64,000 bases of DNA, taken from positions 1-64,000 of the forward strand of contig DAOSOK010000002.1 in the NCBI GenBank assembly GCA_035373905.1, given 5' to 3'. The notes beneath the pieces are model-generated. The model did no database searches and had not been told where the DNA came from. It was given only the letters and a program-made list of their open reading frames with translations. Below are positions 51,211-60,637 of this stretch, piece by piece. The position numbers and the translations under genes were made by a program. This stretch comes from Candidatus Ozemobacteraceae bacterium. Its GTDB lineage: Bacteria; Muiribacteriota; Ozemobacteria; Ozemobacterales; Ozemobacteraceae. Positions within the stretch are counted from its first letter, which is position 1. Every line of letters starts with the position of its first letter.

Positions 51211-53400
51211 ATGAAGAAGACGCTCGTATTTGCAGAAAAACCTTCGGTCGGTCGCGACATCGCCCGGATCATTGGCGCCACGCGCCAGGGAAAAGGCTTC
51301 CTTGAGGGCGAGCGGTACGTCGTCACCTGGGGCGTCGGCCATCTGGTCTGCCTTGGCGAGCCCGACGTCCAGAACCCTGACTGGAAGAAATGGTCGCTGG
51401 CGACGCTGCCCATGATTCCCTCCGAATGGAAGCTGACCGCGATTCCCCAGACGAAAGACCAGTTCGATATCGTCAGCGACCTGGTGCGGCGCGACGACAT
51501 CGGCGACATCGTGAACGCCGCCGACGCCGGCCGCGAAGGCGAGCTCATCTTCCGGCTCGTCTACGCCCATTCCGGGTGTGCGAAGCCGGTGCGCCGCCTC
51601 TGGATCTCGAGCATGACCGACGAGGCCATCAGGCAGGGCTTCGCCGAGCTCAAGCCCGGCGCCGAATACGACAATCTCGCCGCGGCGGCCGAGTGCCGGA
51701 GCCGCGCAGACTGGCTCGTGGGCATGAACTTCACGCGGGCCTACACGAAAAAATTCAACACCGACTCGGTGCTCTCCGTCGGCCGGGTCCAGACGCCGAC
51801 CCTCGCGATGGTCGTGAAACGGCACCACGAGATCGCCCATTTCAAGCCGGTCGATTACTGGGAAATCATCGCCGACCTGGGCGATTTCTCGGCGATCTGG
51901 TTCGATCCGCGCGAGAAAACCACGCCGACCCGCATCCCGACGGTCGAGGCCGCGAACGCGATCATGGACCGCCTGCGCGGCGCCACGCTCGACGTCACGA
52001 AAGTCACGACCTCGAAGAAAAAACAGCCGCCGCCGCTGCTGTATGACCTGACGACGTTGCAGCGCGAGGCGAACAGCCGGTACGGCTACACGGCCGCCCA
52101 GACCCTCGCCGCGGCCCAGTCGCTGTATGAGCAGAAGAAGGCCCTGACCTACCCGAGAACCGACAGCCGGTTCCTTTCGGAAGACCTGTACAAGACGATC
52201 CCCCAGCGGCTCGCCGCGCTGCCCCCGACGTACAGCCCGTATCTGGCCCCGCTGCGCCAGGAAAAACTCTCCAAATCGAAGCGGATCTTCGACAACGCCC
52301 AGGTCAGCGACCACCACGCGATCATCCCCACCGAGCAGAAGCCCGGCGGTATGATGGGCTGGAAACCCGAAGAACAGAAAATCTACGACCTCGTCGCCCG
52401 CCGGTTCCTCGCCGTGTTCTATCCCGACCACGAGTATCTCGCCACCAGCGTGACGCTCCAGGCCGGCAAGGAAGACCATTTCAAGGCGAACGGCCGCGTC
52501 ACCGTGAAAGTCGGCTGGAAGGCCGTCTACGACAAGACGGCCCCGGAAACGCGCGATGCCGACGCGCCGGGAGAGGAAAGCGACGACGAACAGGCCCTTC
52601 CCGAGATGAAAAAGGGCGATATCCGGTCGGTGAAGGACGCGAAACTCCAGGTCAGGCAGACGAAGCCGCCGCCGGCCTACACCGAGGCGACCCTGCTCCA
52701 GGCCATGGAAACCGCGGGCAAGCTGATCGACGACGACGAGCTGCGGCAGGCGATGAAAGACTGCGGCCTCGGCACGCCGGCGACCCGTGCCGAAACCATC
52801 GAGAAGCTGATCCGCGTCGGCTACATGCTTCGCGAGAAAAAGAAGCTGACGCCCACCAGCAAGGGCATTCAGCTCGTCTCGCTCGTCGCGCCGCAGGTCG
52901 CGAGCCCCGAACTGACCGGTTCCTGGGAAAAGCGGCTCACCGACGTGGCACGAGGAAAGGCCGACGCGAAGCAGTTCATGACCGATATCACCGCGTTTGT
53001 GCGCGACATCGTCTCATCGGTCAAGACCGGTCGCTTCGAGACCGTCCGCCGCGAGGACCTGCGCCCCCCCCGGCCGACGTTCGGTGTCTGCCCGGCCTGC
53101 GGGAAGGGGAGCATCATCGAGGGGAAGCGCGGCTTCGGCTGCGACCGGTTCCGCGAGGGGTGTTCCTACGTGGTCTGGAAAGAGTTCGAAGGCCTCGCGC
53201 TGCCGCAGGAGGCGATCGACGCCCTGATCGCGGGCAAGGCGACGAAGGTGCTGAGCGGGTTCAAGACCGCCGACGGACGAACCGTCGACGGGCGCGTCCG
53301 GATGCGCGAGGACAAGACCGGCATCGAGCTTGTCGAGTCGAAAACGAAGGCGAAGACGAAAACCCCGAAATCAGCGGGAAAAGAGAAAGCCGCGGAGTAA
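51211..53400 (+). CDS. topB: DNA topoisomerase III (type IA)
   Basis: The ATG at 51211 gives the family N terminus MKKTLVFAEKPSVGRDIARI and 729 aa; an upstream ATG at 51163 with GAGGGG is an alternative adding 16 aa. The TOPRIM domain (NAADAGREGELIFRLVYAHS), catalytic Tyr in ALTYPRTDSRFLSEDLYKTI and the gate region GLGTPATRAETIEKL are present. A C-terminal zinc-ribbon-like CPACGKGSIIEGKRGFGC follows, then a Lys-rich tail. It decatenates and relaxes negatively supercoiled DNA. The last 30 nt overlap the convergent gene. Confidence 0.96.
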   Translation: MKKTLVFAEKPSVGRDIARIIGATRQGKGFLEGERYVVTWGVGHLVCLGEPDVQNPDWKKWSLATLPMIPSEWKLTAIPQTKDQFDIVSDLVRRDDIGDIVNAADAGREGELIFRLVYAHSGCAKPVRRLWISSMTDEAIRQGFAELKPGAEYDNLAAAAECRSRADWLVGMNFTRAYTKKFNTDSVLSVGRVQTPTLAMVVKRHHEIAHFKPVDYWEIIADLGDFSAIWFDPREKTTPTRIPTVEAANAIMDRLRGATLDVTKVTTSKKKQPPPLLYDLTTLQREANSRYGYTAAQTLAAAQSLYEQKKALTYPRTDSRFLSEDLYKTIPQRLAALPPTYSPYLAPLRQEKLSKSKRIFDNAQVSDHHAIIPTEQKPGGMMGWKPEEQKIYDLVARRFLAVFYPDHEYLATSVTLQAGKEDHFKANGRVTVKVGWKAVYDKTAPETRDADAPGEESDDEQALPEMKKGDIRSVKDAKLQVRQTKPPPAYTEATLLQAMETAGKLIDDDELRQAMKDCGLGTPATRAETIEKLIRVGYMLREKKKLTPTSKGIQLVSLVAPQVASPELTGSWEKRLTDVARGKADAKQFMTDITAFVRDIVSSVKTGRFETVRREDLRPPRPTFGVCPACGKGSIIEGKRGFGCDRFREGCSYVVWKEFEGLALPQEAIDALIAGKATKVLSGFKTADGRTVDGRVRMREDKTGIELVESKTKAKTKTPKSAGKEKAAE

Positions 53401-54135
53401 TATTCCCCCGGGCGTGATCTCGAGCGCGGTGATGCCGGCCGGATGGGGAAGCGCCGAGAAGTCCAGCAGCGGGTTGAGCCAGTCGAGAACCTGGGTGCTG
53501 AGCGGCGGAACGAACGCCACCCCGTTCAGCGTCGCGTTCGAGACGTCGACCATCAGCCGGTCGCCCTCCATGCGCACCGCCGCATCGGCCGTGAACGGTG
53601 CCGCGCCGAGATTGATGAAGCCGAGCGGGTTGCCCGGGATTTTCGACACGTCGACCGTGCCGGACACGTGCACGGAGCCGGTGCCGAAGGTGAGATGAAC
53701 GCTTTCGAACACGCGGTGCGCCTCACGCTGGCGGGCGAGTTCGCCGGCGATGAAGCTCCGGATGTCGGCGGCGTCGAGCTCGATCGCGACGTCGATCGCA
53801 CGGACCCCGCTCAGGTCGTCGAAGCTTGCTTCCCGGCGCGCGAGCCGCCCGTGCAGCTTTTCGTCGATCCCCTCGATCGAGGCGCGGAGCGAGCGGACGG
53901 TGATGTTGCGGATCGAGCGGTTGTGCACGTCGATGGAGAGGTCGGTTTGTCCGACGCTTTTCGCATCGGGCAGCAGCTCATACAGGGCGTTCATCACGTC
54001 ACGCTGGAAGGCCGCGATCCGCCCGGCCGTCATTTCGAGCGCCCATGCCTGACCTGCGACGGCGGCGAACAGGAGCGCTGTTGCGACGGCCGAACGGCGC
54101 ATGAAAGGGAATAAACCGAATATATAATTAAACAT
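53371..54135 (-). CDS. Exported protein, LmeA/DUF2993-like lipid-binding candidate
   Basis: The start at 54135 is supported by GAAGGA about 9 nt upstream. The 254-aa product has a signal peptide (SAVATALLFAAVAGQAWA) and a beta-rich body with repeated amphipathic strands (DLSIDVHNRSIRNITVRSLR; VHLTFGTGSVHVSGTVDVSK; NPLLDFSALPHPAGITALEI), which resembles DUF2993/LmeA phospholipid-binding proteins. The assignment is by pattern only. Its 3' end overlaps topB by 30 nt on the opposite strand. Confidence 0.72.
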   Translation of the reverse strand: MFNYIFGLFPFMRRSAVATALLFAAVAGQAWALEMTAGRIAAFQRDVMNALYELLPDAKSVGQTDLSIDVHNRSIRNITVRSLRASIEGIDEKLHGRLARREASFDDLSGVRAIDVAIELDAADIRSFIAGELARQREAHRVFESVHLTFGTGSVHVSGTVDVSKIPGNPLGFINLGAAPFTADAAVRMEGDRLMVDVSNATLNGVAFVPPLSTQVLDWLNPLLDFSALPHPAGITALEITPGGILLRGFLFSR

Positions 54136-54280
54136 ATACTATATCCTTCGCGGAGGTTGAAGTTCGGATCGCCTTCGAATCAGTATACACGAACTTTTCC
54201 GCAGCATCGAATTCATCGCGCACGGTCGGGTGAACGCGGGGTTTCGCGGAGGGTGGGCTTGTGTTACCCTGAAACCCCGT

Positions 54281-56461
54281 ATGGAAATGGCGTATCGGCT
54301 GATTCTCTATATCCTCCTGGCGAACGTCGGGTTCATGATCTTCTCGCTCGCGCGGCAGGGGTTCTGGACGTTCTCCGGCTACATCGCGCAGCTGGGCGTT
54401 CTCGCGTCGTTCATGGTCTTTCTGCTCGGCCGCGACCTGGCCGGCTTCTGGGGCGTGACGGCGGCTGGCGCCGGCATATTCGTGCTCGTCGGAATGCCGA
54501 TGCTGATCCAGCGTCGGATCGAGGGCCTGATTTCGGAGCAGCGTTTCGACGAGATCGAGCCGCTCGCCCGCTGGAAGGCCTGGCTGGCCTGGAGCGATAT
54601 CAACACCCATCTCCACGACGTCTCGATCGCTCTGCAGGGCATCGGGGAACGTCCCGAAGACGCGCTCGGGCGGATGCGTGCCCTCATGCCGCGCGGCGAG
54701 CCGTTCGACGGAACGACGCGGATCTTCATCGGCATCGCCCTGTTCAACCAGCGCCGGTTCGAGCTGCTGCTCGAGGTGCTCCACGATCCCGCCCGGGACT
54801 GGTCCTCATACCCCTTCGAGGAGCTGATCTACATCGTTCGCGCCCTTCTCGAGACCGGCCGCCACGACGAGGCGATGGAGGCGCAAACGGCCATCGAACG
54901 GCTCGTTCCAGGCCTCTCGGCCGACCAGGCGTCGAACCTGATCGTCTGCCGTCTGCTGTTTTACGCGATGATGGGCTGGCACCCCGAGTTCGAAGCGATG
55001 TTGGAGACCGACAAGGCCGCCGTCGAGGCCTTGCCCCCATCCCTGAGGCTCTATTGGCGCGGGATCGCGGCCTGCTACGCCGGGCGGAGCGACGAGGGGC
55101 GGCAACTGCTCGAATCGGCGTTGCGCGAGGGACAGACCGAGCTTCCGGACAAGTGGATCGCCTGGATGCGCCAGCGGATCGACGGGCTTGCCGAGCAGCG
55201 GGAATTTTTCGAAACGAGCCTTGTTCCGAGGCTCGCCCAGATTCGCATCGCCCGTCGCGATGCCTTCCTCGCTCTTGTCGCGGAGAATGCCCGCGTCATC
55301 GAGCCGCCCGTGATGGCCGAGCGGGCGACGAAGCGGATGATGAGCCTGTTGTTCGGCATCTTCGTCGTCTACCAGTTCGGCGCATCGCAGGAGGACCTGC
55401 TCGATCTCATGCGGTTCGGTGCGAACAGCGGATTCCTCGTGCGGGAAGGCGAGTGGTTCCGCCTCGTGACCTATCAGTTCCTGCACCTGGGCTGGTTGCA
55501 TCTGTTCATGAACCTGCTCGCGCTCAAATATTTCGGCCCCCCCGTCGAAACGATCCTCGGCTGGCCGTTGTTTCTGGGCGTGTATCTGTTCGGAGGCGTC
55601 TGCGGCGGCATCGCGACGGCATGGTTCGGGACGGGGCTGTCGGTCGGAGCGTCCGCGGCGGTTCTCGGCCTGCTCGGCGCCGCCATTTCTCTCGAGCTGT
55701 TCGGCGGGCCGCGTGCGAAGGCTCTGTCGCGCCAGGGCCAGTTTTCGACCCTGGTCTTCATTCTGCTCGTGAACCTCGCCATCGGAGCCGTGGAAAAGGG
55801 CATCGACAACTCCGCGCATCTCGGCGGGCTCGCGGGCGGAGCCGTTGCCGGAATCGTGCTCGCCCGCCTGATCGAGCGGCCGGCCCTTGCAACCCTCGCG
55901 TCGATGATCTCGATTTTGTTTGCCGTGACGAGCATCGGAACCGCCGCCGTCCAGTTCGCCGGCCATCTCGGCTCGAACCGTTATCCGATGCGCTATGCCG
56001 AGGGGCCGTTCGAGCGGAAGAACGTTCCCGGGCTCGACGTCGATCTGCCGTCGGGATGGACGATCAGGCCCTCGGCGGCGCCTCAGCCAGGCTGGGTCTC
56101 GGTCGTCATCACCGGCCCGTTCCACGAACGGATCGACGTCATGGCGGGCCCGAACGGGCGCGAATCGCCGGACGAGGTCATCGAAGCCTATATCGAGCAT
56201 CGGACGAGGGCGTTGATCGATACCGAGGGCATCCGGTTCGAATCACGTCGCGACCCCGCCAGGGCTCGGGTCGGAGAAAACGACGCACGGATGGTCTCAT
56301 GGCGTCTTCGCGCGGAAGACCGCGTGCTGACCCAGGACGACTGGTTCATCTTCCCGTCCGGCGCGTTCATCCTGGCCCAATGCCTTCTCCCTACCGGCCG
56401 GGATGACCTGTATATTCCGCTGCTGGAGAGAATCCTCGCCTCCATATCCGTGAAGCCTTGA
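54281..56461 (+). CDS. Rhomboid-family intramembrane serine protease with helical N-terminal domain
   Basis: The 726-aa protein has two N-terminal membrane helices, a soluble helical-repeat region (about residues 80-350, TPR/solenoid-like: RFELLLEVLHDPARDWSSY, DEAMEAQTAIERLVPG), a six-helix rhomboid domain (about 365-570) and a C-terminal soluble domain of about 150 residues. Rhomboid marks are EWFRLVTYQFLHLGWLHLFM then NLLAL (HxxxN), the nucleophile Ser in GLSVGASAAVLGLLG and the catalytic His in NSAHLGGLAGG. It cleaves membrane proteins within the bilayer. The start lacks a clear ribosome site; ATG 54287 is an alternative. Confidence 0.9.
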   Translation: MEMAYRLILYILLANVGFMIFSLARQGFWTFSGYIAQLGVLASFMVFLLGRDLAGFWGVTAAGAGIFVLVGMPMLIQRRIEGLISEQRFDEIEPLARWKAWLAWSDINTHLHDVSIALQGIGERPEDALGRMRALMPRGEPFDGTTRIFIGIALFNQRRFELLLEVLHDPARDWSSYPFEELIYIVRALLETGRHDEAMEAQTAIERLVPGLSADQASNLIVCRLLFYAMMGWHPEFEAMLETDKAAVEALPPSLRLYWRGIAACYAGRSDEGRQLLESALREGQTELPDKWIAWMRQRIDGLAEQREFFETSLVPRLAQIRIARRDAFLALVAENARVIEPPVMAERATKRMMSLLFGIFVVYQFGASQEDLLDLMRFGANSGFLVREGEWFRLVTYQFLHLGWLHLFMNLLALKYFGPPVETILGWPLFLGVYLFGGVCGGIATAWFGTGLSVGASAAVLGLLGAAISLELFGGPRAKALSRQGQFSTLVFILLVNLAIGAVEKGIDNSAHLGGLAGGAVAGIVLARLIERPALATLASMISILFAVTSIGTAAVQFAGHLGSNRYPMRYAEGPFERKNVPGLDVDLPSGWTIRPSAAPQPGWVSVVITGPFHERIDVMAGPNGRESPDEVIEAYIEHRTRALIDTEGIRFESRRDPARARVGENDARMVSWRLRAEDRVLTQDDWFIFPSGAFILAQCLLPTGRDDLYIPLLERILASISVKP

Positions 56462-56700
56462 TGCCTGCGCAGAAAAAAACGCTTTCGGCGTTCCCGCTCG
56501 TGTTGAGGGTTCGAGACACGCGAAGCTCTGGCCCACGATGACTCAGGCGAACGGGCGCCTTTTCATGCTTTGGAACTCGAGAAATGGGTCGGAAGAAAAA
56601 ATGCGTCATCCCCCCTTGCAAAACTTCGCGGAACGGTATAAATTCCACATCACGCGGGCAAGGCCCGCATAGTTACGATATCCATAAGGGGGAAGTGTTG
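56462..56700 (+). promoter_or_regulatory. Intergenic region with probable promoter of the LysM gene
   Basis: TTGCAA (about 56618-56623) and TATAAA (about 56638-56643) lie about 60 nt before the start, with a short 14-15 nt spacer, so the match is weak. GGGGGAAG near 56690 is the ribosome site. No gene is seen in the rest of the 239 nt. Confidence 0.35.
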
Positions 56701-57372
56701 ATGAGAAAGACTGTTGCTGTTTCCGCCCTGGCCCTCATGCTGAGCCTGTCAGGCACCTCCGCGTACGCCGGCTCCTGGTGGAAGGTGAACGAGTGGTTTA
56801 CCAAGCAGAACCATTCGACCACCATCACCGGGCAGGTCGAGTCCGTCGAGGGCCGCAAGGTCATGTTCAAGACCAGCGATGGCCAGGTTCTCGAGCTGAC
56901 CGGCCGCAAGGCCGAGCAGATCGGCGGGAAGCGCGGCGCCACGATCCGCGTGTTCGGAAACGTTCGCAAGCCCGACGCGAAGTTCCCGTCCGGTGGCGTC
57001 GAAGTGCGCAACTTCCGCGTCGTCGAAGAGGCCCAGGCCGTTCAGGAACCGGCACCCGAACCCGAGCCCGCCCCGGAACCCGCCCCGGAACCCGTTCCGG
57101 AGCCGATCGCCGAGCCCGCCCCGGCCCCCGAGCCCATTCCTGAGCCGACCTACGAACCCGTGACCGAGTCCGCCCCGGTTCCCGGTGAAACCGATGAGAC
57201 AGCAACGAGCGGCCATGGCAGCGAATACAAGGTCGAAAAGGGCGACACCCTCGCCAAGATCAGCAAGAAGGTCTACGGAACCACCAAAAAGTGGAAGAAG
57301 ATCGCCGACGCGAACGGCATCAAGAATCCGAAGAGCCTGAAGGTCGGCATGACCCTCCAGATCCCGCAGTAA
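56701..57372 (+). CDS. Exported LysM-domain protein
   Basis: The 223-aa product has a signal peptide (VAVSALALMLSLSGTSAYAG), an OB-like domain of about 80 residues (TITGQVESVEGRKVMFKTSD; GATIRVFGNVRKPD), a Pro-Glu repeat hinge of about 60 residues (PEPAPEPAPEPVPEP) and a C-terminal LysM domain (YKVEKGDTLAKISKKVYGTT then KKWKKIADANGI). LysM binds peptidoglycan, so the protein probably tethers the OB-like domain to the cell wall in the periplasm, with the Pro-rich section as spacer. It is monocistronic with a strong hairpin after it. Confidence 0.9.
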   Translation: MRKTVAVSALALMLSLSGTSAYAGSWWKVNEWFTKQNHSTTITGQVESVEGRKVMFKTSDGQVLELTGRKAEQIGGKRGATIRVFGNVRKPDAKFPSGGVEVRNFRVVEEAQAVQEPAPEPEPAPEPAPEPVPEPIAEPAPAPEPIPEPTYEPVTESAPVPGETDETATSGHGSEYKVEKGDTLAKISKKVYGTTKKWKKIADANGIKNPKSLKVGMTLQIPQ

Positions 57373-57394
57373 GATCCAGGGAACATCCGATTCT

Positions 57395-57435
57395 CATCAA
57401 CGCCCCCGGGCTTCGGCCCGGGGGCGTTGATGTTT
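57395..57435. terminator. Very strong bidirectional terminator hairpin
   Basis: A 17-bp perfect stem with TTCG tetraloop (57395-57411 / 57416-57432) lies between the LysM gene and the convergent pgl gene. TTT follows on the plus strand. The pgl stop codon is immediately next to it. Confidence 0.85.
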
Positions 57436-58187
57436 CAGAGGCTTGCCGCGGCGCCGGTGTCGAGGAGCCAGCGCGTTTCGGCGGCGCGCACGATCGCGCC
57501 GGCGGGCAGGTGTTCCGGGGCATCGCGGAGGATCCTGCGGACGATCCCCGCCTTGGCTTCTCCCCGGACGATCCATATGCGATGCTTTGCTTCGAGGATG
57601 CCGTTCAGCGTCAGGGTGTATCGCCGGCCGGCGGGCAACGGGGCGTCGACCGCGGCGAAAAGCGGCTCGGAAAGGGTGCGCCAGCCGGTTCCCGGAAACA
57701 GCGAGGCCGTATGACCGTCTTCGCCGATGCCGAGCAGCACGATGTCGATCGAACCCGCGCCGAGTTCCGCGAGATGCGTTGCGAGAAGACGAGAGTAGGC
57801 GAGGGCCGCCGAACGGGCATCCGCGGCGGGGAGAGGAACGGCGAGAAAATTCGCCGGCGGTTCGGCCGGCCGGGCCCCGAACAGCGTCCGGCAGATCATG
57901 CCGCGGTTGCTGGCCGGGTCGTCCGGGGCGACGTCCCGTTCGTCCGCCTGGCACCACAGGGCGCGGCGAACGAGCGCCGGATACGCTGCGGCGAGGCGTT
58001 CGTAGACCGCGCCGGGAGTGGAGCCGCCGGAAAGGGCGATCGACGGCCGCCTTCCGTGAACGTCGCCGAAATCATATATGGTATTGGCTATTATATCGGC
58101 GAGCCAAGCGACGGCATCCGATGCGGCGGGAGCAATCTCGACGGTCGCACCGGCGGCCGGGGGGCCGAACCGTTTCACCAGGGACAT
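57435..58187 (-). CDS. pgl: 6-phosphogluconolactonase
   Basis: The start at 58187 (MSLVKRFGPPAAGATVEIAP) gives 250 aa, the normal DevB/Pgl size. SIALSGGSTPGAVYERLAA, WCQADERDVAPDDPASNRGM and LLGIGEDGHTASLFPGT are family signatures. It hydrolyses 6-phosphogluconolactone. It overlaps the zwf 3' end by 13 nt and is the last gene of gnd-zwf-pgl. An AT-rich box near 58071-58100 encodes DIIANTIYDFG. Confidence 0.95.
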   Translation of the reverse strand: MSLVKRFGPPAAGATVEIAPAASDAVAWLADIIANTIYDFGDVHGRRPSIALSGGSTPGAVYERLAAAYPALVRRALWCQADERDVAPDDPASNRGMICRTLFGARPAEPPANFLAVPLPAADARSAALAYSRLLATHLAELGAGSIDIVLLGIGEDGHTASLFPGTGWRTLSEPLFAAVDAPLPAGRRYTLTLNGILEAKHRIWIVRGEAKAGIVRRILRDAPEHLPAGAIVRAAETRWLLDTGAAASL

Positions 58188-59710
58188 GCCCCGACGCAGA
58201 GAGGGCGCCAGCTGCGGCCGTCGGCCCGGATGAACGCGTCGGCCTCCGCGGGGCCGTCGCTGCCGGCGGCATAGGCGGGTAGGGGCGCGTCGTCGTTTTC
58301 GCGCCACGTCTGAAGAATCGGGTCGATGAACCGCCAGGCGGCTTCGATCTCATCCTGGCCGATGAACAGCGACGGATCGCCCTGGATTGCGTCGAGCAGG
58401 AGTCGCTCGTAGGCGTCGGGCCGGTCGGACCCGAAGGTCGTCCGGTAAGAAAAATCCATGCCGGCCGTTCCGAGTTCGAGCTGCCTGCCGGGGACCTTCA
58501 CGTTGACCCGGAGATGGCTGCCCTCGTTCGGCTGGACCCGCATGACCAGCACGTTGGGCTTGGGCTGCCCGGCCGATGCGGGGAACAGGTGGCCCGGAAC
58601 GGGGCGGAAATGGACCGAAATCTCGGTCTGGCTCGCGGAAAGGCGCTTGCCCGCCCTGAGATAAAACGGAACGCCCGACCAGCGCCACGTGTCGATGAAC
58701 AACCGGAGCGCCGCGAACGTCTCGGTGCGCGAACCGGGCCTGACGCCCGCTTCCTCGAGATAGCCGGGAACGCGCGCTCCCCCGCTCCGCCCCGCGGCAT
58801 ACTGGCCGCGGACCGTCGCCGACGCGACGTCCGACGGTGCGATCGGCCTGAGGGCCGCCATCACCTTGCGCTTTTCGAGCCTGATGCTTTCCGGCCGGTG
58901 CGAAATCGGGGGCTCCATCGCCGTCAGGCACAGAACCTGCATCAGATGATTCTGAACGACGTCACGCAGGATTCCCGCGGATTCGAAGAAGGACGCGCGG
59001 TGGCCGACGCCGAGTTCCTCGGCGAAGCTGATCTGGACGTGATCGATGTAGTGCCGGTTCCAGACCGGCTCGAAAAAGGCATTTGCGAACCGCATCACCA
59101 GAATGTTCTGCACGGCTTCCTTGCCGAGGTAGTGGTCGATGCGCAGGATCTGGTCCTCCGTCGCAACGGAAGCGAGTCGCTCCTGAAGGAGATTCGCTGA
59201 GGCGAGATCGTGCCCGAACGGCTTTTCGACGATGATGCGCGATCTGCACCCGCAGGGAGTCCTCCGATCCAGCAGCGGCTCCAAGACGGGAAGAAACGGC
59301 TCCACGTGATCGGGGGGGACGGCAAGGTAGAAGAGACGGGCCCGGTTGCCGGCCGAAGCCTCGATGCCGGCGAGCGACGAGGCGAATGCCTCGGCCGCGC
59401 CGCGGGCGGCAGGGTCGAGCCTGATCGTGCGAATCAGCGGCCGGAGCGCCTCGAGACCGAGCCGGGTCTGCTCCGAAGACGCGAAGCGGTCCGCTCGTAA
59501 ATCTATAATACTAGATATATATTCGGCGACGCTGACGTCGTTTCTTCCCGTGACGATCAGTTCGAGGTCCTGGGGTAGCGCGTTCGAGGCCTTCAGATGG
59601 GCAAGGGCGGGAAGGAGTTTCCTGCGCGCGAGGTCGCCCGTGCCGCCGAAGATGACGAGCGTCGCGGCGCACGCCGCCCGCTCCTCCGCGACCGGCGTGG
59701 CGACGCTCAC
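58175..59710 (-). CDS. zwf: Glucose-6-phosphate 1-dehydrogenase
   Basis: The GTG at 59710 overlaps the gnd stop as GTGA and gives 511 aa. It has the nucleotide-binding IFGGTGDLARRKLLPALAHL, the catalytic RIDHYLGKEAVQN, EKPFGHDLASA and YLRAGKRLSASQTEISVHF. It makes 6-phosphogluconolactone and NAD(P)H. Upstream in-frame extension runs inside gnd and is not needed. The C terminus (ADGRSWRPLCVGACPW) extends into pgl. An AT-rich box at 59498-59525 encodes AEYISSIIDL. Confidence 0.95.
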   Translation of the reverse strand: MSVATPVAEERAACAATLVIFGGTGDLARRKLLPALAHLKASNALPQDLELIVTGRNDVSVAEYISSIIDLRADRFASSEQTRLGLEALRPLIRTIRLDPAARGAAEAFASSLAGIEASAGNRARLFYLAVPPDHVEPFLPVLEPLLDRRTPCGCRSRIIVEKPFGHDLASANLLQERLASVATEDQILRIDHYLGKEAVQNILVMRFANAFFEPVWNRHYIDHVQISFAEELGVGHRASFFESAGILRDVVQNHLMQVLCLTAMEPPISHRPESIRLEKRKVMAALRPIAPSDVASATVRGQYAAGRSGGARVPGYLEEAGVRPGSRTETFAALRLFIDTWRWSGVPFYLRAGKRLSASQTEISVHFRPVPGHLFPASAGQPKPNVLVMRVQPNEGSHLRVNVKVPGRQLELGTAGMDFSYRTTFGSDRPDAYERLLLDAIQGDPSLFIGQDEIEAAWRFIDPILQTWRENDDAPLPAYAAGSDGPAEADAFIRADGRSWRPLCVGACPW

Positions 59711-60615
59711 GTTTCCCCGCGGCGGGTCATGGCGTGCCCGCCGAACTGATTGCGCAGGGCGGCGAGAAATTTGTTCGCGAAACTGTCGGGCCGTCGCGAG
59801 GAAAACCGGGCGAACAGGGCCGCGGCAAAGACCGGCGCGGGCACGCTCTCGGCGATCGCCGATTCCAGCGCCCACCGGCACTCGCCGGAATCCTCGACGC
59901 GGCCGGCGATCGAGTCCAGGACGGCGGGGTCGTCGAACACCTTTTCCGACAGCTCGAGGAGCCAGGATCGCACGACGCTTCCCCGGTTCCAGAGGCGGGA
60001 AACGGCGCCGAGATCCAGCGATTCGCCGCAGTGCTGCCGCAGCAGTTCGAATCCCTCTGCGTAGGCCTGCATCATGCCGTACTCGACGGCGTTGTGGATC
60101 ATCTTGACGTAATGGCCGAGCCCGCACCTGCCGACGTGCATCCAGCCGTCAGGGGGGGCCAGCGTCGTGAAGAGCGGGGCGAGATGCGCCACGGGGTCCG
60201 AGTCCCCGCCGACCATGAGGCAGTAGCCGTTCTCGAGGCCCCAGACACCGCCGCTGGTTCCGCAGTCGACGAGCCGCAGGCCGAGTCCGGAAAGCCGCTC
60301 CGCGCGGCGCACCGTGTCGCGATGGTCGGAATTACCGCCGTCGACGATGATGTCGCCGGCCGACAGTTTGCGGGACAGGGCGTCGATCGTCTCTTCGGTT
60401 GCGGCTCCGGATGGAACCATCACCCAGACGATTCTGGGAGCCGGCAACGCATCGACGAACCCGTCGAGGTCGTTCACCCAGCGAGCGCCGGCCGACTCGG
60501 CTTCGGCTTTTTTCGCCGTCGTGCGGGCCGTCGCGAGAATTTCGTGGCCGCCCGCAGCGAGCCGCCGGACCATGTTGAGCCCCATCCTGCCGAGACCGAT
60601 GAACCCGAGTTTCAT
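59707..60615 (-). CDS. gnd: 6-phosphogluconate dehydrogenase, decarboxylating (short GndA type)
   Basis: The 302-aa enzyme starts with the Rossmann motif MKLGFIGLGRMGLNMVRRLA and has IIVDGGNSDHRDTVRR, DCGTSGGVWGLENGYCLMVG and GHYVKMIHNAVEYGMMQAYA with the catalytic Lys/His/Asn set. The short length is typical of the NAD-preferring GndA/YqeC branch rather than the 470-aa enzyme. It converts 6-phosphogluconate to ribulose 5-phosphate and CO2. A GTG one codon upstream is an alternative start. Confidence 0.95.
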   Translation of the reverse strand: MKLGFIGLGRMGLNMVRRLAAGGHEILATARTTAKKAEAESAGARWVNDLDGFVDALPAPRIVWVMVPSGAATEETIDALSRKLSAGDIIVDGGNSDHRDTVRRAERLSGLGLRLVDCGTSGGVWGLENGYCLMVGGDSDPVAHLAPLFTTLAPPDGWMHVGRCGLGHYVKMIHNAVEYGMMQAYAEGFELLRQHCGESLDLGAVSRLWNRGSVVRSWLLELSEKVFDDPAVLDSIAGRVEDSGECRWALESAIAESVPAPVFAAALFARFSSRRPDSFANKFLAALRNQFGGHAMTRRGET

Positions 60616-60637
60616 CACGGTTGCGCCTTCGCCAGGA

